Shown here piece by piece: positions 1-11,988 of a DNA stretch of 64,000 bases (within the stretch, counting starts at the first letter, position 1; each line of letters opens with the position of its first letter). This DNA comes from Arthrobacter sp. MMS18-M83 (GTDB lineage Bacteria; Actinomycetota; Actinomycetes; Actinomycetales; Micrococcaceae), in the NCBI RefSeq assembly GCF_026683955.1, contig NZ_CP113343.1:1116001-1180000 (forward strand), in the 5' to 3' direction. The position numbers and the translations under genes were made by a program. Below the pieces are notes generated by a model. The model saw only the letters and a program-made list of their open reading frames with translations, ran no database searches and was not told the origin of the DNA.

Positions 1-273
1 GAGCGGGGCGGAGGTGACGGATTGCACCGGTGTGGGGAGCTTGAAGTAGGCGGACTGCAAGCCCTTGGCGTTGCCAGGGAGGTCCGGGGTCAGGCCGGTG
101 AACTCCTTGTACGTCGGCAGTTTGACGGAAGCAGAGGCAGCGGCGCCCCCGTTTCCGGCCCCGCCGGCTCCCCCGCCACAAGCGGCGAGCCCAACGGTAG
201 CGACGCTCAACCCGGCGAGGCCGAGGAATCCGCGCCGGCTGACGCCGGAAGTGCCTGGGATGGTACTGGTCAT
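1..273 (-). CDS. Sugar ABC transporter solute-binding lipoprotein, N-terminal part
   Basis: Only the first 91 codons lie in the window; the gene continues past base 1. The N-terminus has a Tat-like SRRGFL motif (residues 12-17), a hydrophobic stretch, and a lipobox LAAC, followed by a Gly/Ala/Ser-rich tether, so the product should be exported and lipid-anchored outside the membrane. AAAGGG lies just upstream of the ATG. It is the last visible gene of a minus-strand operon whose two upstream genes encode LplB/LplC-type permeases. This supports a role as the binding protein of an oligosaccharide importer. The substrate cannot be told from the sequence. Confidence 0.85.
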   Translation of the reverse strand, partial: MTSTIPGTSGVSRRGFLGLAGLSVATVGLAACGGGAGGAGNGGAAASASVKLPTYKEFTGLTPDLPGNAKGLQSAYFKLPTPVQSVTSAPL

Positions 274-342
274 GGCAGAACCCTTTCTGAGGTGGTGTGG
301 GTGGTGCAGTGTGGTGGTTTGGCTGGCGCCAGGCTCGCGGCG

Positions 343-1284
343 CTAGCCCTTGACCGCGCCGGTAATGACGCCCTTGGCGAAGTGCTTCTGCAGGAACGGG
401 TAGACCATGAGGATGGGGACCAGTGCCACCACCACTACGGCCATCTGGATGGATTGTGGTGGCGGCGCTGTGGTGATTCCCAGCTGGTCCGCGGCGCCGC
501 TGCCCTGCACGACGAAGTTGCGCAGGAGCAACTGGATAGGCCACTTGCTGTGATCGTTGATGTAGAGCAGCGCGTTGAAGAATGAGTTCCAGAAACCCAC
601 CGCATAGAACAGCCCGACGACGGCGATCACGGCTTTGGACAGCGGCATCACGATGCGCCACAGGATCTGCCAGTCGGTGGCGCCGTCGATCCGCGCACTC
701 TCGATCAGTTCACCGGGGATGTTCATGAAGAAGGACCTCATGACCACGAAGTTGAAGGCCCCGAAAATGCCGGGCAGAATCAGCGACCACAAGGAATCCA
801 AGAGGTTCAGCTGGCGGATCATCAGGAACGATGGGATGAGCCCGGGGGCAAAAAGCAGCGTAAACAGCACCGCGAGGATCACCGGCCGGCCAAACAGCAC
901 GGTTCGGCTGGTGGCGTAGGCCATGGTGATGGTGACGAAAAGCGCCAGGACCGTGCCAATGGCGGTGACAAACAGGGACACCCCGAGTGACTGGATGACC
1001 ATGGGGCCCTTGAAGATGGTGACGTAGGCGTCCAGGGTTGGCCGCTCAGGCCAGAGGACGAATCCACCCGCCCGCATTAGCTGATCGTTGTCCGCCAAGG
1101 AGGTGGACACGACCAACAGAATGGGCGTCAGGATGGAGACGCTGAAGACAATCAGGACCAGCGCCTTGATGGTTTGGTAGAGGGGCGAAGGCCGCTCTTT
1201 CCAGACGGGCCGCTTGGGGTTGTAGCTCAGTTCCTTGACCTTGCGGGCGGCAAGGGTCTTTGTGGCGGTCAGTGTGGTTGCCAT
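343..1284 (-). CDS. Carbohydrate ABC transporter permease (LplC/YtcP type)
   Basis: The 313-residue product is a binding-protein-dependent transport permease with about six membrane segments. The EAA-loop region, where the ATPase docks, reads ESARIDGATDWQILWRIVMP. The ATG at 1284 follows GAGGAG at good spacing; an in-frame extension upstream would run into the preceding gene and lacks such a site. It lies 46 bases after the partner permease and 69 bases before the lipoprotein gene, forming one transcription unit. No ATPase gene is seen here, which is common for this family, since a shared MsiK-type ATPase often serves several such importers (established knowledge; not visible here). Confidence 0.9.
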   Translation of the reverse strand: MATTLTATKTLAARKVKELSYNPKRPVWKERPSPLYQTIKALVLIVFSVSILTPILLVVSTSLADNDQLMRAGGFVLWPERPTLDAYVTIFKGPMVIQSLGVSLFVTAIGTVLALFVTITMAYATSRTVLFGRPVILAVLFTLLFAPGLIPSFLMIRQLNLLDSLWSLILPGIFGAFNFVVMRSFFMNIPGELIESARIDGATDWQILWRIVMPLSKAVIAVVGLFYAVGFWNSFFNALLYINDHSKWPIQLLLRNFVVQGSGAADQLGITTAPPPQSIQMAVVVVALVPILMVYPFLQKHFAKGVITGAVKG

Positions 1285-1330
1285 AGTGTTCTCCTCGTGC
1301 GAAATCCGGACCAGCGGGGAATAGCCCGGG

Positions 1331-2368
1331 CTAGCCCGCGCGCTTTGCAAAAATTCCGTCTTCGCCGAAGCGGTGGGCAAGCTTGTTGGCGGCATAGATC
1401 AGCAGGGCGCTGACCACTCCCTTGGCGAGTCCGGCGGCAGCGCCGGAACTCCATCCGCCGCCGATGACGCCGGTGTAATACGTGAAGGTGTCCAGGACTT
1501 CCGCGGCTCCGGCCCCGACTGCGTCGCGTTGCAGGATGAACTGTTCGAAGCCCACCGAAAGGATGTCGCCGATCCGCAAGATGAGCAGCAGGACTATGAC
1601 AGGACGGAGCCCTGGGAGCGTGATGTGCCACATGCGCCGCCAACGGCCTGCGCCGTCGGCCGCTGCCGCTTCATACAGCGAGGCATCGATGCTGGCGAGA
1701 GCGGCCAGGAAGATGATCATGGCCCAACCGGCGTCCTTCCAGATCATCTGAGCGACCACCAGGACAGGGAAAGACTCGGGGTTGGTCATGAATGGCACGG
1801 CTTCCATGCCGAACTGCCGCAAGGTGTTGTTCACAAACCCCGCGCCGCCGAGCATCTGCTGGAAGAAGGCGATGACCAGCACCCAGGACAGGAAGTGCGG
1901 CAGGTAGGCGATGCTCTGGAATACCTTCCGCACCCGGGCGCTCACCAGCGAGTCCACGATCAACGCCAACACCAGGGGCACCGGGAACAGGAAGACCAGT
2001 TGCCAGACGGCCAGGTAGAGGGTGTTCCAGAAGGCGTGGACGAAGTCCGGGTTGCCGAACAGATCAACGAAGTTCTGCAAACCTACCCAGAGGCTGTCGC
2101 CTATACCGAGGTAGGGCTGGTAGTCCTGGAACGCGATCACGTTGCCCAGGATGGGAACGTAGAAGAACAACAGCAGGAACGCGATGCCCGGGAGCATCAT
2201 CAGGAGCATCTGCTTGTCGCGGCGCAGGCGGGACCTGAAAGACTGCGCCGTAGGAACGGGAGGCTTGTTCCGATTCAGCCTGTCTCTGCCCAGCCGCTTC
2301 CCTTCGGCATGGGCCGGGACGCGGTCTGCCTCCGGCAGGGCCGGGGCTTCTTCCGTCGTCGAGTTCAT
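1331..2368 (-). CDS. Carbohydrate ABC transporter permease (LplB/YteP type)
   Basis: The product has 345 residues: a basic, hydrophilic N-terminal tail of about 65 residues, then an LplB-type membrane domain. The EAA-like loop reads YEAAAADGAGRWRRMWHITLP. It is the first gene of the sugar importer operon and heterodimerises with the next gene product in this family. The ATG at 2368 is preceded by CGAGGAGAACGC, a strong ribosome binding site. A LacI-type operator lies about 90 bases upstream. Confidence 0.9.
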   Translation of the reverse strand: MNSTTEEAPALPEADRVPAHAEGKRLGRDRLNRNKPPVPTAQSFRSRLRRDKQMLLMMLPGIAFLLLFFYVPILGNVIAFQDYQPYLGIGDSLWVGLQNFVDLFGNPDFVHAFWNTLYLAVWQLVFLFPVPLVLALIVDSLVSARVRKVFQSIAYLPHFLSWVLVIAFFQQMLGGAGFVNNTLRQFGMEAVPFMTNPESFPVLVVAQMIWKDAGWAMIIFLAALASIDASLYEAAAADGAGRWRRMWHITLPGLRPVIVLLLILRIGDILSVGFEQFILQRDAVGAGAAEVLDTFTYYTGVIGGGWSSGAAAGLAKGVVSALLIYAANKLAHRFGEDGIFAKRAG

Positions 2369-2456
2369 GCGTTCTCCTCGTGTCTTGGTGGCGCGTGGTG
2401 GGTTCGCTGGGAACCGGGGCAACGTTTTGGATGGCCATGTGATGGCGACCACGCTC

Positions 2457-2470
2457 GTTAACCGTTTAAC
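2457..2470. promoter_or_regulatory. LacI-family operator upstream of the sugar importer operon
   Basis: GTTAACCGTTTAAC is a 14-bp imperfect palindrome (12 of 14 positions symmetric) with the central CG typical of LacI/GalR-family operators. It sits about 90 bases before the first permease start, where a repressor could block initiation. No cognate repressor gene is in the window. The rest of the 319-base gap between 2368 and 2688 shows no convincing gene. Confidence 0.55.
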
Positions 2471-2687
2471 AAACCATAAGTGACGCCCATCTCTTTTGCA
2501 AGATCATGATTGAAACTTGACCGGAAGATCAGATTTCGTCATAAGACGCGAGAATTGCGGACACGGCCGCGTGCGCGACAGAACCAAGAGCAAGCGTCCC
2601 AGCGGGACTCTGCTCCCGGCGTCGTCGTGGAAAAGTTGCTTCAGATTTGGCGCGCACGCATGGTGGAGTGCTCGCGGCGGCCGCTTC

Positions 2688-3287
2688 CTAGACGCTGCCT
2701 CCGTAGCCCAGCCGACGTCCGCCGCCATCAAGCATCGCCGGCACGGTACCTGCAATGATGCGGTTGGCGGTCACTGTGGTGCCGCTCTTCGTACCGGAGA
2801 CTGCAACGGTGTCGCCCGCTTTCAGGTCAGTAGCCTTGATGGTCTGAAGGGATGGCCTCCGGCCTTGCGTACCCGTTCCTGCCGCAGGGAACTTGACGAT
2901 GCTTGTTGACGATGTGATCGCGTAGCTCTGCGTGAAGCCGTCATCGCTCTTCACGGAAATGTTCGAATCGCTGACCGACTGCACGGTGCCACGCTGCGTC
3001 ACCATGGTCGTGAACGTGCCGTCCTTGTTCTTGACGGTGAACTCACCGTGGATGTCCGGGCCTGCGAAGCTGCGCGGCAGGACGGGAAAATGCTTGGCGT
3101 TACCGGGCGGCGTTGTGGCGGGCGGCGTTGTTCCGGGCGAAGCCGTGCTAGTAGGCGTCGCGCTCAACACGTACGTAGGGATGATCTGGCCGGCAGCCCA
3201 GACTGCGGCCACACCACCGCCGCTCAGTACGACGGCGATGCCGCCGGCGATGAGGGCCTTACGAAGGCCCGGAGTCATGGTGGACAT
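2688..3287 (-). CDS. Membrane-anchored or secreted DUF5666-type protein
   Basis: The product has 199 residues: an N-terminal hydrophobic segment (about 10-32), a Ser/Thr/Pro-rich linker with TPPATTPPG, then a small beta-rich region. The pattern GTVQSVSDSNISVKSDDG ... LKAGDTVAVSGTKSG resembles DUF5666 proteins of unknown function. The ATG at 3287 is preceded by GGAGAAAGGA. It is transcribed alone and is separated from the gatB end upstream by a family A palindrome. Function unknown. Confidence 0.7.
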   Translation of the reverse strand: MSTMTPGLRKALIAGGIAVVLSGGGVAAVWAAGQIIPTYVLSATPTSTASPGTTPPATTPPGNAKHFPVLPRSFAGPDIHGEFTVKNKDGTFTTMVTQRGTVQSVSDSNISVKSDDGFTQSYAITSSTSIVKFPAAGTGTQGRRPSLQTIKATDLKAGDTVAVSGTKSGTTVTANRIIAGTVPAMLDGGGRRLGYGGSV

Positions 3288-3395
3288 GGCCGAATCCTTT
3301 CTCCGCTCCTCCCCGAACCGGTAAGGAGCGGGCCGCAAAGAACTGATGACTCCATAATGTGCCTTTAAGCTGTGTGCCTGCTGTGGATCCAGACA

Positions 3396-3457
3396 CAACT
3401 AGGTCGCAGTTGTTGTCGTTTTGAAAGCGCATAACGACATTAACTGCGACCTAGTTG
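3396..3457. repeat. Family A intergenic palindrome, copy 1
   Basis: The two arms CAACTAGGTCGCAGTT and AACTGCGACCTAGTTG are perfect complements. Inside them lies a second pair around TGTCGTT / AACGACA. The element sits 17 bases past the gatB stop, so its RNA would fold into a long hairpin at the 3' end of the gat operon and could end or stabilise that transcript. The same layout recurs at 7571, 19279/20768 (split by an IS), 22543 and 50150. Confidence 0.75.
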
Positions 3458-3474
3458 GGTGAGGCGCGTGTGCG

Positions 3475-4983
3475 CTAGCCTTCGACGCCGAGCCTCTCCA
3501 GGATCAGCTCGCGCACGCGGGCGGCGTCGGCCTGACCGCGAGTGGCCTTCATGACCCCGCCGACGATCGCGCCGATGGCCTGAAGCTTGCCGCCGCGGAT
3601 CTTCTCTGCGACGTCGGGCTGGGCCGCCAGTGCGGCGTCGATCGCTTCCAGCAGGGGGCCGTCGTCGGACACGACGGCGAGGCCGCGCTTCTCGACGATC
3701 TCGGCCGGAGTGCCCTCGCCGGCGAGGACGCCGTCGAGCACTTGGGAAGCCATCTTGTTGTTGATCTTGCCGCTCTCGACGAGCTTGTTGAGCTCGACGA
3801 TGGTCTGGGAGGTGACGCCGAGCTCGGAGGGATCGACGTCGGCCGTCTTGGCACGTCCGACGATCTCGCCCATCCACCACTTGCGGGCCACTGAGGCGCT
3901 GGCCCCGGCCGCGATGGTTTCCTCGATGGAGTCCATGACGCCGGCGTTCACGACATCGCGGAACTCGAGGTCCGAATAGCCCCAGTCAGCCTGGAGCCGC
4001 TTGCGGCGGGCCGCGGGCGGTTCGGGCAGCGTGGCGCGGAGTTCTTCCACCCATTCACGGGACGCGAGGACCGGAACGAGGTCCGGCTCAGGGAAGTAGC
4101 GGTAATCGTCGGCGTCGGACTTTGCCCGGCCCGACGTCGTCGTGCGCGTGTCCTCGTGCCAGTGGCGCGTTTCCTGGATGACCGGCTCGCCGGAGTCCAG
4201 GACGGCGGCGTGGCGCTGGATTTCGTAACGGACAGCGTGCTCGACGGCGCGCAGCGAGTTCACGTTCTTCGTCTCCGAACGGATGCCGAACCGTTCGCGG
4301 CCGTGCGGGCGCAGCGAAACGTTGGCGTCGCAACGGACGTTGCCGCGTTCCATCTTGGCGTCGGAAACCCCGAGGTTCTTCACGATCTCGCGGACAGCGG
4401 CGACGTACGCCTTGGCGAGCTCGGGTGCACGGCTGCCCGCGCCCTCGATCGGCTTGGTAACGATTTCCACGAGCGGAACACCGGAACGGTTGTAGTCCAC
4501 CAGCGAGTAGTCGGCACCCTGGATGCGGCCCGTGGCGCCACCCATGTGGGTGAGCTTGCCGGCGTCTTCCTCCATGTGCGCGCGCTCGATCTCGACGCGG
4601 AACACGGTGCCGTCCGAGAGCTCGATGTCCAGGTAGCCGTCGTACGCGATGGGCTCGTCGTACTGGGACGTCTGGAAGTTCTTGGGAGTGTCCGGGTAGA
4701 AGTAGTTCTTCCGGGCGAAGCGGCAGTACTCGGCGATCTTGCAGTTCAGGGCAAGGCCGATCTTGATGGAAGATTCCACTGCCGTCTTGTTCAGCACAGG
4801 CAGGACGCCGGGCATGCCAAGGTCAACCTCGTTGACGTTGGTGTTCGGCTCGTCGCCGAAGACGTTGGGTGCGGAGGAGAACATCTTGGTCTTGGTGTTG
4901 AGCTCCACGTGGACCTCGAAGCCAAGGACGGGATCGTACTTCTCCATGGCCTCTTCGAAGCTGAGGATGGCGTCGGTAGACAT
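3475..4983 (-). CDS. gatB: Asp/Glu-tRNA(Asn/Gln) amidotransferase subunit GatB
   Basis: The product has 502 residues, the usual GatB length. GatB binds the misacylated tRNA and activates Glu or Asp for amidation by GatA. The signature [20 protein letters not shown] region is at residues 15-34, the catalytic core continues to about 300, and the C-terminal helical YqeY-like tail ends [10 protein letters not shown]. The ATG at 4983 overlaps the gatA stop by one base (TGATG) and has GGAGG upstream, so the two genes are translationally coupled. Third gene of gatC-gatA-gatB. Confidence 0.97.
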   Translation of the reverse strand: MSTDAILSFEEAMEKYDPVLGFEVHVELNTKTKMFSSAPNVFGDEPNTNVNEVDLGMPGVLPVLNKTAVESSIKIGLALNCKIAEYCRFARKNYFYPDTPKNFQTSQYDEPIAYDGYLDIELSDGTVFRVEIERAHMEEDAGKLTHMGGATGRIQGADYSLVDYNRSGVPLVEIVTKPIEGAGSRAPELAKAYVAAVREIVKNLGVSDAKMERGNVRCDANVSLRPHGRERFGIRSETKNVNSLRAVEHAVRYEIQRHAAVLDSGEPVIQETRHWHEDTRTTTSGRAKSDADDYRYFPEPDLVPVLASREWVEELRATLPEPPAARRKRLQADWGYSDLEFRDVVNAGVMDSIEETIAAGASASVARKWWMGEIVGRAKTADVDPSELGVTSQTIVELNKLVESGKINNKMASQVLDGVLAGEGTPAEIVEKRGLAVVSDDGPLLEAIDAALAAQPDVAEKIRGGKLQAIGAIVGGVMKATRGQADAARVRELILERLGVEG

Positions 4984-6539
4984 CAGTTGGAACCTCCGGC
5001 GATGGTGGAGCGGGAACCGAGAACGGGGGCGCGGTCCAGCAGCGGGCCACCCCACTTCTCTTCGAGCAAGGATTCAAGGACGGCACCCACGCGGTACAGG
5101 CGGGCATCCTCGCGGGCAGGAGCCAACAGTTGGATGCCTACGGGCAGTCCGTCTTCGTCAGCCAGGCCGCCCGGCAGGGACAAGCCCGGGATACCGGCCA
5201 TGTTCGCCGGGATGGTAGCGACGTCATTGAGGTACATGGCGAGCGGATCGTCCAGCTTCTCCCCCAGCTTGAAGGCCGTGGTGGGAGCCGTAGGCGAAAT
5301 CAGGACGTCCGCCTGGGCGAACGCAGCGTCGAAGTCGCGCTGGATGAGCGTGCGGACCTTCTGGGCCGAGCCGTAGTAGGCGTCGTAGTAGCCGGCGCTC
5401 AGGGCGTAGGTGCCCAGGATGATGCGGCGCTTGACCTCATCGCCGAATCCGGCGGCGCGGGTAGCCGCCATGACGCGTTCGATCGTCATCGGGCCGTCCT
5501 TGGGCAGGACCCGCAGACCGTAGCGGACGCCGTCGAACTTGGCCAGGTTGCTGGAGACCTCGGACGGCATGATCAGGTAGTAGGCGCCCAGCGCGTACTT
5601 GAAGTTGGGGCAGGAAACCTCCACGATTTCCGCGCCGGCCTCCTTGAGCAGCTCAAGGGACTCGTTGAAACGGGTCTCGACGCCGGCCTGGTAGCCCTCG
5701 CCGTGGAGTTCCTTGATGATGCCGATCTTCATGCCCGTGACATTGCCGGTCTTCGCCGCGGCAACAAGGGTGTCGAAAGGATCCGTCAGCGAGGTCGAGT
5801 CGAAGGGATCGTGCCCGCCGATGACTTCCTGCAGGAGGGCCGAGTCCAGCACGGTCCGCGAAACGGGGCCGATCTGGTCAAGCGACGACGCCATGGCGAT
5901 AGCGCCGTAGCGGGAAACCGCGCCGTACGTGGGCTTCATGCCAACCGTGCCGGTGACGGCGCCTGGTTGGCGGATGGATCCACCAGTGTCCGTACCGAGG
6001 GCCAGCGGAGCTTCGAAAGCCGCGACGGCGGCAGCGGAGCCACCGCCCGAGCCACCGGGAATGCGGTCCAGGTCCCAAGGGTTGCGGGTGGGGCCGTACG
6101 CCGAGTGTTCCGTGGAGGAACCCATGGCGAATTCGTCCAGGTTGGTCTTACCCAGAATGGGCATCTTCGCTGCGCGCAGCTTCTTGATGACGGTGGCGTC
6201 GTAGGGGCTGTGCCATCCCTCGAGGATCTTGGAGCCGGCCGTGGTGGGCTGCCCGATCGTCACAATAAGGTCCTTGACGGCGATGGGTACGCCGGCGAGT
6301 TCGTGCAGCGCTTCAGCCTCGGCACCGCCGGCGGCGCGGATCGCGTCAACCTCGGCGGCGACGGCGAGCGCTTCTTCACTGTTGACGTGCAGGAAGGCGT
6401 TGACCTGCCCGTCAACGTCGGCGATGCGGTCCAGGTAGGCCTGTGTGACCTCGACGGACGTGACCTCGCGCGCGGCCAACTTGGCGGCCAGTTGCGCTGC
6501 GGACAGGCGGATGAGTTCGGTGTTGTTCAATTCAGCCAT
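4983..6539 (-). CDS. gatA: Asp/Glu-tRNA(Asn/Gln) amidotransferase subunit GatA
   Basis: This 518-residue amidase-signature enzyme hydrolyses glutamine and passes ammonia to GatB. The Ser-cisSer-Lys catalytic set is visible as VKDLIVT (Lys), [10 protein letters not shown] and [12 protein letters not shown] (the two serines). The ATG at 6539 lies 4 bases after the gatC stop. A longer in-frame extension would overlap gatC and has no family similarity. The presence of gatCAB implies indirect Gln- and/or Asn-tRNA formation, as in most actinobacteria. Confidence 0.97.
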   Translation of the reverse strand: MAELNNTELIRLSAAQLAAKLAAREVTSVEVTQAYLDRIADVDGQVNAFLHVNSEEALAVAAEVDAIRAAGGAEAEALHELAGVPIAVKDLIVTIGQPTTAGSKILEGWHSPYDATVIKKLRAAKMPILGKTNLDEFAMGSSTEHSAYGPTRNPWDLDRIPGGSGGGSAAAVAAFEAPLALGTDTGGSIRQPGAVTGTVGMKPTYGAVSRYGAIAMASSLDQIGPVSRTVLDSALLQEVIGGHDPFDSTSLTDPFDTLVAAAKTGNVTGMKIGIIKELHGEGYQAGVETRFNESLELLKEAGAEIVEVSCPNFKYALGAYYLIMPSEVSSNLAKFDGVRYGLRVLPKDGPMTIERVMAATRAAGFGDEVKRRIILGTYALSAGYYDAYYGSAQKVRTLIQRDFDAAFAQADVLISPTAPTTAFKLGEKLDDPLAMYLNDVATIPANMAGIPGLSLPGGLADEDGLPVGIQLLAPAREDARLYRVGAVLESLLEEKWGGPLLDRAPVLGSRSTIAGGSN

Positions 6540-6543
6540 TCGC

Positions 6544-6840
6544 TTAGTCCTCATCCAGGATTGCCGGAACCTTGAAGCGGCCCTCGAAGGAATCCGGAGC
6601 CCCGGACAGCGCCTGCTCAGCGGTAAACGTGTGGCCCACAACGTCCTCACGGAACACATTGCTCAACGGAATCGGGTGGGACGTAGCCGGGACATCGTCT
6701 CCGGCCGCTTCGCTGACGGACTTCACCGAATCCACGATGACGGCAAGCTCGCCGGCCATCCTGTCCAGCTCTTCGGCACTCATTTCAATGTGAGCCAGAC
6801 GCGCAAGATGCGCGACGTCGTCACGGTTGATCGCAGCCAT
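6544..6840 (-). CDS. gatC: Asp/Glu-tRNA(Asn/Gln) amidotransferase subunit GatC
   Basis: The small 98-residue GatC begins [20 protein letters not shown] and ends with the family-typical region around [14 protein letters not shown]. It wraps GatA and GatB together. The ATG at 6840 is preceded by GCAGGGGAGATCC, a good ribosome binding site, whereas the in-frame ATG five codons earlier lies inside that site. First gene of gatCAB. A TAGACT hexamer on the minus strand at 6883-6878 could be its -10 element (inference). Confidence 0.96.
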   Translation of the reverse strand: MAAINRDDVAHLARLAHIEMSAEELDRMAGELAVIVDSVKSVSEAAGDDVPATSHPIPLSNVFREDVVGHTFTAEQALSGAPDSFEGRFKVPAILDED

Positions 6841-6902
6841 GGATCTCCCCTGCAAAGTTCAAATGGTTTTCCGGACTAGTCTACGTGGGTTGGAGGACGA
6901 AC

Positions 6903-6963
6903 AACGCGGGGTCACTTACGGCCCATCTGGAGGTCCGGAATGGGCCGTAAGTGACCCCGCGTT
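6903..6963. repeat. 23-bp perfect inverted repeat (terminator-like hairpin)
   Basis: The arms 6903-6925 and 6941-6963 are perfectly complementary over 23 bases, with a 15-base loop; the core reads GGGTCACTTACGGCCCA and its complement. It lies between the decayed transporter end at 6977 and the gatC start at 6840, both minus strand, so it would be a 3' hairpin for the former just upstream of the gat promoter. There is no clear U-tract. The core GTAAGTGACC resembles the family B unit but is not identical. Confidence 0.7.
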
Positions 6964-6976
6964 GCTGATTGGTGTC

Positions 6977-7535
6977 TTACCCGATGCCGATTGCTCCTGT
7001 CAGCATGCCTACTGCGAGCATGACGATCGAGATGACCGCTGTGCGCCACAGGACCTTTTGTGGTGGTCTCCGAGTTCCACCTTGGCCAGGGAGACGAGAA
7101 GCAGGATCGCGGGGACCAGGGGGCTCTGCAGGTGGAAGGGCTGGCCGGTAATGGAGGCCCGCGCCATTTCTGCGCCGCTGATGCCATAGTGCGCGGCGGT
7201 TTCGCTCAGGACCGGGAGGACGCCGAAGTAGAAGGCGTCGTTGCTCGTGAAGAACGTCATCGGAATGCTGAGCAGGCCCGTGATGACGGCCACAAAGGGA
7301 CCCATCTCGGCGGGGATGATATGGACCAGCCACGCGGACATTTCCTTGACCATGCCGGTGCCGTTGAGGACACCGGTCAGAACAGCTGCGGCCATGACCA
7401 TGCTGACCACGGCGACAATGGACGGTGCGTGGGCCACCAGCTGCGCGCCTTGTTCCTTGACCTTGGGGAAGTTCACCAACAGGGCGATGGCCGAACCCAC
7501 CATGAAGACGTACGGCAACGGCACCACAGGCCGCC
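6977..7535 (-). pseudogene. CitMHS-type citrate transporter remnant, truncated and frameshifted
   Basis: The remaining ~190 codons match the C-terminal membrane half of a CitMHS-family metal-citrate/proton symporter: PYVFMVGSAIALLVNFPKVK, then TGMVKEMSAWLVHIIPAEMG and FFTSNDAFYFGVLPVLSETA. The N-terminal half is absent; similarity stops near 7535, next to a family A palindrome at 7571-7636. Near the 3' end the frame breaks: the run TTTT at 7056-7059 is one base too short, and the -1 frame then continues VLWRTAVISIVMLAVGMLTG to a stop at 6977. So the gene has lost its 5' end and also has a frameshift. Confidence 0.8.
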
Positions 7536-7570
7536 CGGAACATCGCTGCGGCGTCCCCGCGCGAACCTCA

Positions 7571-7636
7571 CCCAAGTAGCTCGCAGTAGATGCCGTTACG
7601 AGGCGTCATAACGGCATCTACTGCGAGTCAGTTGGG
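7571..7636. repeat. Family A intergenic palindrome, copy 2
   Basis: CTCGCAGTAGATGCCGTTA (7580-7598) and its exact complement (7609-7627) form a 19-bp stem, framed by CCCAA ... GTTGGG. The loop contains GAGGCGT, as in the other copies. It lies 5 bases beyond the 3' end of the ridA-like gene and at the truncated end of the citrate transporter remnant. The stem bases differ from copy 1 but remain paired, which argues for selection on folding. Confidence 0.75.
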
Positions 7637-7640
7637 CTTC

Positions 7641-8021
7641 TTAGGCGCTCTTCTGGGCTACGAGTTCGATTTCAACCAGCATTTCCGGGTCGAGGAACGG
7701 CAGGACGTGGACCAGGGAGAGTGTGGGACGGATCTCGCCGAAGACCTCGCCGTGAGCGCGGCCTGCTTCTTCCCACTTGCTGATGTCCGTCAGGTACAGC
7801 TTGGACTGTACGACATCCTCGTATGAGAACCCTGCGTCGGCCAGGACCGCACCCAGCTTCTCGAGGATGTATTTGGTCTGCGAGTAGAAATCATCGCCCA
7901 CGATGCCATCAGGCCCGGACGCCGCCGTGGCCGAAATAAAGAGGGTATTGTCCACCTGGACCGCACGTGAGTATCCGAGGGTCTGTTCCCAGACCGAACC
8001 CGTGCCGAATGTCTTGCGCAT
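7641..8021 (-). CDS. RidA family protein (YjgF/YER057c/UK114)
   Basis: The 126-residue product is a RidA-type trimer-forming protein. Classical RidA deaminates reactive enamine/imine intermediates from PLP enzymes. Visible family features are VQVDNTLFISATAASGPDG near the N-terminus, LADAGFSYEDVVQSKLYLTD in the middle, and VEIELVAQKSA at the end. The ATG at 8021 has GAAAGG upstream. The usual 'RPT/S' catalytic arginine context (commonly VRP or ARP) is replaced here by IRPTLSLVHV, so it could be a divergent Rid subfamily with another substrate. Confidence 0.88.
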   Translation of the reverse strand: MRKTFGTGSVWEQTLGYSRAVQVDNTLFISATAASGPDGIVGDDFYSQTKYILEKLGAVLADAGFSYEDVVQSKLYLTDISKWEEAGRAHGEVFGEIRPTLSLVHVLPFLDPEMLVEIELVAQKSA

Positions 8022-8078
8022 GCCGCGCCTTTCTCAGTTTCCGCACCCGGCCCGATAGCCGGGGTTTACGAGGAAACT

Positions 8079-8591
8079 TTATGGCTGGCGGACATCCTGC
8101 CGGTAAACGAACAGCTTTATGTCGGTCCCGGGCACGAACCAGTCGCGTTCGGGCTCGCGCTCGAAACCGGTCTTGGCGTAAAGGGCGTTAGCGCTTTCCC
8201 AAGTGGCGCCCGTAGTGAGGGAAACGGCTTTGATGCCTTCCATGGACCGTGCCTGTTCAACAACTGCCTGCACAAGTGCCCGTCCCGCTCCGGAGCGCTG
8301 CATTTCGGGGTCAACCACCAAAGTACGCATTTCGAGTTCGTCCGGGAACCCGATGTCCGAAAAGTCGCCGCCTGCCTTGGCCGAGGTGACAGAGCCGATA
8401 ACTTGGCCGTCGCGCTCGGCGACGAAAACATCCGCGTGCCGGGCACGGCCGTCCACATCGCGGAGCTTCTGCAGATACGGGTGGTCCGGGCTGCCGTAGT
8501 AGCCGGCTGTCACGTAGGAGGCCATCGTGATGCGGGCTACGGCGTCGTAGTCTTCTGGCAGGGCGGGACGGACGGTAATCTGCGAATGCAC
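8079..8591 (-). CDS. GNAT family N-acetyltransferase
   Basis: The 170-residue product has the GNAT fold: ITVRPALPEDYDAVARI at the start, the acetyl-CoA pyrophosphate loop as MQRSGAGRALVQAVVEQA, and the final ALYAKTGFERE motif. The substrate is not evident. I chose the GTG at 8591 because similarity begins there; codons further upstream are open but look non-coding. No strong ribosome binding site is visible, so the start is less certain than the function. Confidence 0.8.
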   Translation of the reverse strand: MHSQITVRPALPEDYDAVARITMASYVTAGYYGSPDHPYLQKLRDVDGRARHADVFVAERDGQVIGSVTSAKAGGDFSDIGFPDELEMRTLVVDPEMQRSGAGRALVQAVVEQARSMEGIKAVSLTTGATWESANALYAKTGFEREPERDWFVPGTDIKLFVYRQDVRQP

Positions 8592-8744
8592 TGATCCATG
8601 GTAGTCGCGTCCGAGGTGCCACGGGTGCCAAAGCGGCGTTTCCGTGACGGAACTATCACCCGAGGACCTCAGTTCCGGTTGCGGCACCTGCCCCCGGACG
8701 CCCCTGCAGATATGCACCCCGAGCCCCCGGCGCTCGCTCAGATA

Positions 8745-8800
8745 CATGTGAAGGAGCGTTCAGGAAAAACCCCACATAAGTGAAGGAGCGTCGAGGAAAA
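8745..8800. repeat. Family B repeat, two direct units
   Basis: Two tandem copies about 30 bases apart read CATGTGAAGGAGCGTTCAGG and CATAAGTGAAGGAGCGTCGA, each followed by a GGAAAA tract. They match the unit CATAAGTGAGCGAGCGTC found as larger arrays near 26.7 kb and 57.7 kb. They lie beyond the 3' end of the inositol-phosphatase-like gene, upstream of the acetyltransferase gene. Confidence 0.6.
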
Positions 8801-8818
8801 GCTCGCCAGGACCCGGAG

Positions 8819-11988
<3,170 letters not shown>

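Noticed and set aside
1373..2461. 362-codon open frame on the plus strand across the permease gene
   Set aside because: Antisense shadow of the LplB-type permease; the product is His/Glu/Gln-rich without any recognisable fold, and there is no start context.
4156..6575. Two long plus-strand open frames (4156-5376 and 5130-6575) over gatB and gatA
   Set aside because: They mirror gatB and gatA in the opposite strand. The composition is the Val/Asp/Gly bias expected of such shadows.
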